From: Pseudomonadota bacterium
GTDB lineage: Bacteria; Desulfobacterota; Desulfovibrionia; Desulfovibrionales; Desulfovibrionaceae
Reading direction: 5' to 3'
NCBI GenBank assembly: GCA_023450535.1
Contig: JAEXGX010000177.1
Location: forward strand, 1 to 10,849
DNA: 10,849 nucleotides
The notes under the pieces were generated by a model that was not told the DNA's origin, did no database searches, and saw only the letters and a program-made list of their open reading frames with translations. Positions within the stretch are counted from its first letter, which is position 1. Each line of letters starts with the position of its first letter. The position numbers and the translations under genes were made by a program. Below are positions 7,758 through 10,849 of the stretch, piece after piece.

Positions 7758-7799
7758 CCACCACTGAGACTTCACGAAGGAAGAAACAAACGATTGCAT
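7743..7799 (-). CDS. Trp-rich leader peptide (trpL-like) of the TRAP operon
   Basis: An 18-codon frame, MQSFVSSFVKSQWWSWRA, ends in TAG. It has three Trp codons in its last six positions (W13, W14, W16). A very good Shine-Dalgarno, AGGAG (7811-7807), lies 7 bases before the ATG. The stop is followed by alternative RNA helices and an intrinsic terminator, then dctP. The peptide itself is not expected to have a function; its translation would sense charged tRNA-Trp and set read-through into dctPQM. No trp biosynthesis gene is present nearby. Confidence 0.82.
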   Translation of the reverse strand: MQSFVSSFVKSQWWSWRA

Positions 7800-7813
7800 T
7801 GAAACACTCCTGT

Positions 7814-7832
7814 GTGTTCCTTTCCAGAACAC
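7814..7832. repeat. Inverted repeat GTGTTC-N7-GAACAC in the TRAP leader
   Basis: GTGTTC (7814-7819) and GAACAC (7827-7832) are perfect 6-bp inverted copies separated by 7 bp. The element lies between the -35 hexamer and the leader-peptide ribosome site, close to where transcription should begin. It could be a repressor operator (symmetric, 19 bp in all) or the 5' hairpin of the leader RNA. Confidence 0.4.
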
Positions 7833-7839
7833 GATTCCC

Positions 7840-7868
7840 AAATCACCCGAACCGCACCGGATTGTCAA
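7840..7868 (-). promoter_or_regulatory. Probable sigma-70 promoter of the TRAP operon leader
   Basis: On the - strand a perfect -35 hexamer TTGACA occupies 7868-7863. At the standard 17-bp spacing the -10 is TGATTT (7845-7840), a poor match to TATAAT, so either the promoter is weak or helped by a factor, or the true -10 differs. Initiation near 7833 would give a leader of about 170 nt to the attenuator terminator. Confidence 0.5.
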
Positions 7869-7894
7869 GTTTTTTCTCAAAAACCCCCGGATGC

Positions 7895-7928
7895 AAAAGC
7901 CGCAGGGAAATCTTCCCCTACGGCTTTT
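7895..7928. terminator. Terminator-like hairpin between zraP and the TRAP leader
   Basis: AAAAGCCG (7895-7902) pairs perfectly with CGGCTTTT (7921-7928). After one mismatch the stem continues as AGGG (7904-7907) with CCCT (7916-7919), leaving an 8-nt loop. The A and T ends let it work in both directions. On the - strand it would end zraP transcription just before the TRAP promoter and keep the two units apart. Confidence 0.6.
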
Positions 7929-7982
7929 GTCAAACAATTCTAACCGACTTTAGAGGAGTGGATCAAGCCGAGACTCCAACGC

Positions 7983-8025
7983 GAAGCCGGAGTAGCCACA
8001 ACGCACTTGCGGCTACTCCGGCTTC
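7983..8025. repeat. Perfect 15-bp stem-loop downstream of zraP
   Basis: GAAGCCGGAGTAGCC (7983-7997) and GGCTACTCCGGCTTC (8011-8025) are perfect inverted copies around a 13-nt loop. The element begins 64 bp after the zraP stop on the - strand. Neither side has a T run, so it is not a standard terminator. A 3' stabiliser, an aid to the hairpin at 7895-7928, or a member of a repeated intergenic family are all possible. Confidence 0.6.
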
Positions 8026-8089
8026 AGACGTAAAAGCTTTGGGGCAGAGCATCACGCCCTAGCCAAGTATAGTCTGAATGTTAACCGCT

Positions 8090-8599
8090 CTAGTTGTGCC
8101 AGCCCATGTGATGCGCGCCGCCCATCATGCGGCCACCCATATGGCCATTGCCCATCATGCCGCCGCAATTGCCCCCCATGCCCATGCCGTACGGGACGTT
8201 CTCAAAGCCCATTTCTGCAGCCATCTTGGCGCGAAATTCTGCGCCGGAGTTCCGAATCTGGGTCGAAAGCTGCGCTACTTCCCCGGCGAGCTTGCTGATA
8301 TATTCCGGCTGGACGTTGGGGTTATCGGACAGTGCGTTCAACTCCAGCCGCTTGGCCTGCATCTGTTCCCGCAGAGGAGCCATCGCAGCCGTATGTTCCT
8401 GAATCAACTTGTCCACTGCGGCCTGCTTTTCCGGAGTCAGATTCTGATACCCGCCGTTATAGTAGCAGGCCCCGTTATTTCCATATCCCATCATGCCGCC
8501 ATGATACCCGCCGTTATGGCCACGGGCCAGAGCAAAGGAAGCGGAACCGATAACCAGAGTGGTGACGGCCAGACCGGCCATAATCTTGCGCATGTTCAT
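8090..8599 (-). CDS. zraP: ZraP/CpxP/Spy-type periplasmic metal-stress protein
   Basis: 169 residues. The N-terminus MRKIMAGLAVTTLVIGSASFALA is a signal peptide with a likely cut near residue 25, so the product is periplasmic. The core has the LTxxQ-type motif (LTPEKQ, 54-59) followed by charged helices (about 56-130) as in ZraP, a zinc-binding chaperone that restrains ZraSR signalling in E. coli. Both ends of the mature protein are rich in Gly, Met and His (HNGGYHGGMMGYG; NGHMGGRMMGGAHHMGWHN), with Cys45 and Cys145, all plausible metal ligands. The ATG at 8599 was chosen for AGGAG (8610-8606) six bases upstream; an earlier in-frame ATG at 8626 lacks such a site. It is divergent from zraS and has a strong sigma-54 promoter. 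The metal bound is not known. Confidence 0.88.
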   Translation of the reverse strand: MNMRKIMAGLAVTTLVIGSASFALARGHNGGYHGGMMGYGNNGACYYNGGYQNLTPEKQAAVDKLIQEHTAAMAPLREQMQAKRLELNALSDNPNVQPEYISKLAGEVAQLSTQIRNSGAEFRAKMAAEMGFENVPYGMGMGGNCGGMMGNGHMGGRMMGGAHHMGWHN

Positions 8600-8686
8600 A
8601 TTGTTCTCCTGAATGCTTCGACGCATTGCGCCGGGTAATTTTTCTTTCCCCTTCCGGGTACTTCTTCGTGGTATGCCTCTCCTATA

Positions 8687-8701
8687 GCAAGCGGCGTGCC
8701 A
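8687..8701 (-). promoter_or_regulatory. Sigma-54 promoter of zraP
   Basis: The - strand reads TGGCACGCCGCTTGC, an exact match to the TGGCAC-N5-TTGC (-24/-12) consensus with GG and GC ten bases apart. Transcription would start near 8675, about 75 bases before the zraP ATG. ZraR-type activation is expected because ZraP and ZraSR promoters are sigma-54 dependent in E. coli. Confidence 0.85.
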
Positions 8702-8718
8702 ACATTTCCATTATTTTA

Positions 8719-8731
8719 TAATATATTGATA
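8719..8731 (-). promoter_or_regulatory. Predicted IHF site upstream of zraP
   Basis: The - strand reads TATCAATATATTA, which fits WATCAANNNNTTR at every position. It lies between the zraP -24 element and the upstream palindromes, where an IHF bend would bring a bound activator to the polymerase. The surrounding 8711-8755 is almost entirely A and T, which raises the chance of a random match. Confidence 0.55.
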
Positions 8732-8785
8732 TATATATATATATTTTAAAAAATATCCTCTTGCCATCTGTTTTACCTTTACGCT

Positions 8786-8806
8786 AGTGTTACCTTTCGT
8801 AACACT
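8786..8806. promoter_or_regulatory. Upstream activator site 1 (probable ZraR operator)
   Basis: AGTGTTAC (8786-8793) and GTAACACT (8799-8806) are perfect 8-bp inverted copies around CTTTC. The core TGTTACCTTTCGTAACA (8788-8804) matches site 2 at 14 of 17 positions. It lies about 85 bp upstream of the zraP -24 element, a usual distance for an NtrC-family activator site. Confidence 0.65.
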
Positions 8807-8849
8807 CTTTTGTAAAAGATATGGGTAAAATTTACACAACGCATACAGA

Positions 8850-8866
8850 TGTCACCTTTGGTTACA
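8850..8866. promoter_or_regulatory. Upstream activator site 2 (probable ZraR operator)
   Basis: TGTCACCTTTGGTTACA is an inverted repeat with one mismatch per arm pair (TGTCACC, TTT, GGTTACA) and resembles site 1. The two sites are 62 bp apart start to start, close to six helical turns, so they face the same side of the DNA. This one lies about 87 bp upstream of the zraS -24 element, nearly mirroring site 1 and zraP. Confidence 0.6.
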
Positions 8867-8899
8867 GAAGCACTCTCTTCCCTTTTTTGCTATTATCAA

Positions 8900-8918
8900 A
8901 TAATATATTGAAATATAT
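8900..8918 (+). repeat. Second copy of a 19-bp AT element near zraS
   Basis: ATAATATATTGAAATATAT (8900-8918) matches ATAATATATTGATATATAT (8718-8736) at 18 of 19 positions. The first copy contains the perfect IHF consensus; this copy differs from it at one fixed position. It lies between activator site 2 and the zraS promoter, where a bend would be useful. Confidence 0.4.
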
Positions 8919-8952
8919 AAATAAAAATATCACCAGACAAAACATCACACTC

Positions 8953-8968
8953 TGGCCCGTATTTTGCT
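8953..8968 (+). promoter_or_regulatory. Sigma-54 promoter of zraS
   Basis: TGGCCCGTATTTTGCT matches TGGCAC-N5-TTGC with a single change (C for A) and has GG (8954-8955) and GC (8966-8967) ten bases apart. Transcription would start near 8979, leaving a short leader before the zraS ATG at 9016. Confidence 0.75.
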
Positions 8969-9015
8969 TGGCTGGATTTATCTTTATCTTTTGTTAATTA
9001 TCGTATGGAGCACTC

Positions 9016-10849
9016 ATGACCTTTCTTTCCCGCATGACAGGCCGCAGAGAACTCGCGCCAGCCGGACCAGATGGCATGACGCCGCGCCGGGCGGCCGTCC
9101 ATCTGCGCAACATGCCTTCCTGGCTGGCCCTTTCCCCCTGGATTGTGGTAGCCGGTTCCCTTCTGCTCGCGCTGCTGGTACTGCTGATGGACTACCGCGG
9201 CGGAGACAAGGAAAGCTCGGTCACCACCCGGATTTTTCTGGAACGGGGCACTTCGTTGATTCATGCCTATGAGGCCACGTTACAGGCGGGTATGGGCTTT
9301 CAGTGGACAGATGAAGAATTGCAGGCGGTTCTGGATAAAATCGGCACCAGCCCCGATATCCACTACATGGCGATCACGGATGAACAGGGCCGGGTGCTGG
9401 CCGCGAGTGATACGCCTCTGATTGGTTCCGATCTGATTGCTCCTGAAGAGATGGAAGATCTGGCCCCCACTCGCCAGGCCAAGGGGCATATCGTGAACCT
9501 TTCCGGCGAAGTCCCGGTGTTCCAGGTGTATCAACTGCTTTCCGTCCGCCAATATGAAGAGCGGCTACGCAAGCACGGACACATGATGATGAGCCACCGC
9601 ATGATGCGTTCCTCTCCCAATGCGGAGCGCATTCCCAACCAGCGTCTGGTCATTTTTGTCGGATACGACATGACCCCGCTTCTGGAAGCGGAATCCGCCG
9701 ACGCCCGCCGGGCGATTATTCACTGGAGCGTTCTGGCGTTCATCGGCGCCGTGGGACTGTTGACCCTGTTTCTCGTCAAGGGCTATCAGCGCTCCCGGCT
9801 GCTGGTGCAGGAGACTTCAGCCTTTACCTTTGCCCTTCTCGACGCACTGCCGCTGGGTCTGGTAGCCGTAAATTGTGCGAATCGCATCACCACTATCAAC
9901 CCCGAAGCCGAACGCATTACGGGGCTCAAAAATGGGGATGCTCTGGGCCGCGACATGGGCGAGGCCCTCCCCAGCCTGTGGGCCGCACTGAACGATACGG
10001 GGATCATGGAGGAGCACGCGCCCCGCGAGCAGGAAGTCAGATGCATGTTCGGTGACGGGCGGCGCATTCCGCTCGCACTGACTGCAACTCCCGTCATTGC
10101 GCCTGGAAAAAACGGCCATTGCGCCGGATATGCTTTTATCCTTCGCGATTTGGGTGAAATTCGCAAACTTCAGGCGGAAATACGCCGTCAGGACAGGCTG
10201 GCCGCACTGGGGCACATGGCTGCGGGCATTGCTCATGAAATACGCAACCCGCTGAGTGCCATCAAGGGGCTGGCCCGCTTCTTTCAGGAAGTCAGCCCGG
10301 AAGGCGGCGAGGAAGCCAGAGTGGCGGGTATCATGACGCAGGAGGTGCAACGCCTGGACAACGTGGTCGGCGATCTGCTGGAACTTGCCCGGCCGGACAA
10401 GCTCAACCTCACGGCGATATCCCCGACCGCCTTGTTGGATCGCGCCAGAACACTGGTACAGGCCGACATGGACAAGACCGGCATCAACTATGTACAGGAG
10501 GCACCTTCTCCTTGTCCGGAAATCATGTTGGACGCAGATCGTATGACGCAGGTACTGCTCAACCTGTTTTTGAATGCTATACAGGCCATGCCGAACGGCG
10601 GCACTCTGACCGCCCGCGTGCGCTTTCAGTCCCAGGCCGGCTCGGGAACTTTGCCCTCCGGCTACAACGATGTTTTTCTGCTGGATATTGAAGACACGGG
10701 CGAGGGCATCCCCAAGGACAAAATCCAGCAGATTTTCAGCCCCTACTACACGACCAAGGCGCGAGGCACCGGGCTCGGCCTGTCTCTGGTCCACAAAATA
10801 ACGGAAGCACATGACGGCGAAATAGATGTCGCCAGCACGGTGGGTAAGG
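9016..10849 (+). CDS. zraS: Sensor histidine kinase, ZraS-like with added PAS domain (partial at right edge)
   Basis: 611 residues are visible and the frame runs off the right edge. The order is: cytoplasmic start, membrane helix about 38-58, periplasmic sensor 60-233, membrane helix about 234-255, PAS domain about 266-378, HisKA with the phospho-acceptor His407 (GIAHEIRNPLSAIKG), then the ATPase domain with N520 (N box), DTGEGI (560-565) and GTGLGLSLV (584-592). The sensor region resembles E. coli ZraS as remembered (for example TDEQGRVLAASD and the EVPVFQVYQLL stretch), as does the kinase core (LAALGHMAAGIAHEIRNPLS). The periplasmic loop has a Met/His cluster HGHMMMSHRMM (187-197), a possible metal site. 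The start is set by GGAG five bases upstream. A ZraR response regulator is expected beyond the edge. Confidence 0.9.
   Translation, partial: MTFLSRMTGRRELAPAGPDGMTPRRAAVHLRNMPSWLALSPWIVVAGSLLLALLVLLMDYRGGDKESSVTTRIFLERGTSLIHAYEATLQAGMGFQWTDEELQAVLDKIGTSPDIHYMAITDEQGRVLAASDTPLIGSDLIAPEEMEDLAPTRQAKGHIVNLSGEVPVFQVYQLLSVRQYEERLRKHGHMMMSHRMMRSSPNAERIPNQRLVIFVGYDMTPLLEAESADARRAIIHWSVLAFIGAVGLLTLFLVKGYQRSRLLVQETSAFTFALLDALPLGLVAVNCANRITTINPEAERITGLKNGDALGRDMGEALPSLWAALNDTGIMEEHAPREQEVRCMFGDGRRIPLALTATPVIAPGKNGHCAGYAFILRDLGEIRKLQAEIRRQDRLAALGHMAAGIAHEIRNPLSAIKGLARFFQEVSPEGGEEARVAGIMTQEVQRLDNVVGDLLELARPDKLNLTAISPTALLDRARTLVQADMDKTGINYVQEAPSPCPEIMLDADRMTQVLLNLFLNAIQAMPNGGTLTARVRFQSQAGSGTLPSGYNDVFLLDIEDTGEGIPKDKIQQIFSPYYTTKARGTGLGLSLVHKITEAHDGEIDVASTVGK

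Larger units (their letters stand above)
8600..9015. other. Divergent AT-rich regulatory spacer between zraP and zraS
   Basis: This 416-bp stretch has no convincing gene. It carries back-to-back sigma-54 promoters, two activator-type palindromes, two copies of an AT element and a smaller palindrome GTAAAATTTAC (8825-8835). A partial third copy of the activator core, TTTACCTTT, is seen at 8772-8780. The base composition falls sharply compared with the flanking GC-rich genes, as often seen in bendable promoter regions. Confidence 0.7.

Noticed and set aside
7928..7933. A second perfect TTGACA on the - strand.
   Set aside because: The expected -10 position falls in the GC-rich hairpin at 7895-7928 with nothing like TATAAT, so it is probably not a promoter.
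7743..7937. A 64-codon frame on the - strand that includes the leader peptide in its C-terminal part.
   Set aside because: The upstream part crosses the promoter and has no ribosome site. Only the last 18 codons, behind AGGAG, are supported.
8078..8638. A His/Ala-rich 186-codon frame on the + strand.
   Set aside because: It is the shadow of zraP; the His-rich look comes from reading the Met/Gly/His codons on the other strand.
9005..9019. A four-codon frame (MEHS) whose stop overlaps the zraS ATG.
   Set aside because: It has no ribosome site of its own, and its second codon is the zraS Shine-Dalgarno. Chance is the simplest explanation.

Overview
The window looks like chromosomal DNA of a Desulfovibrio-like deltaproteobacterium (Desulfovibrionales). 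This is inferred from four things: GC-rich coding DNA, lysine synthesis through the DapL aminotransferase route, a ZraP/ZraS-type envelope metal-stress pair behind sigma-54 promoters, and a TRAP transporter. No RNA gene, CRISPR array, transposase or phage gene was seen.

Left part, + strand (1-4464): the C-terminal part of the glutamate synthase large subunit (gltB, open at the left edge), then dapF (diaminopimelate epimerase) and dapL (LL-diaminopimelate aminotransferase). DapL takes its amino group from glutamate, which GltB makes. DapF then converts LL-DAP to meso-DAP for lysine and peptidoglycan. A cluster of three strong hairpins (4477-4620) separates dapL from the convergent transporter operon.

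Middle part, - strand (7868 down to 4657): a three-gene TRAP transporter operon, dctP-dctQ-dctM, tightly packed with abutting or overlapping junctions. Its 5' leader is the most interesting item in the window. It has a perfect -35 hexamer and a strong Shine-Dalgarno in front of an 18-codon reading frame, MQSFVSSFVKSQWWSWRA, with three Trp codons. Mutually exclusive pairings 1:2, 2:3 and 3:4 follow, and the last is a textbook intrinsic terminator with a long U tract. This has the layout of a trp-type transcription attenuator, so the transporter is predicted to be induced by lack of charged tRNA-Trp and probably imports tryptophan or a related compound. A further helix could hide the dctP ribosome binding site.

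Right part (8090-10849): zraP (periplasmic metal-stress chaperone, - strand) and zraS (sensor histidine kinase, + strand, cut by the right edge) are divergent. Their 416-bp AT-rich spacer holds a near-perfect sigma-54 promoter for zraP and a good one for zraS. It also holds two related 17-bp palindromes suited to an NtrC-type activator (ZraR, probably just beyond the right edge), and two copies of a 19-bp AT element, one of which contains a perfect IHF consensus. The kinase has a PAS domain that E. coli ZraS lacks and a Met/His cluster in its periplasmic sensor.
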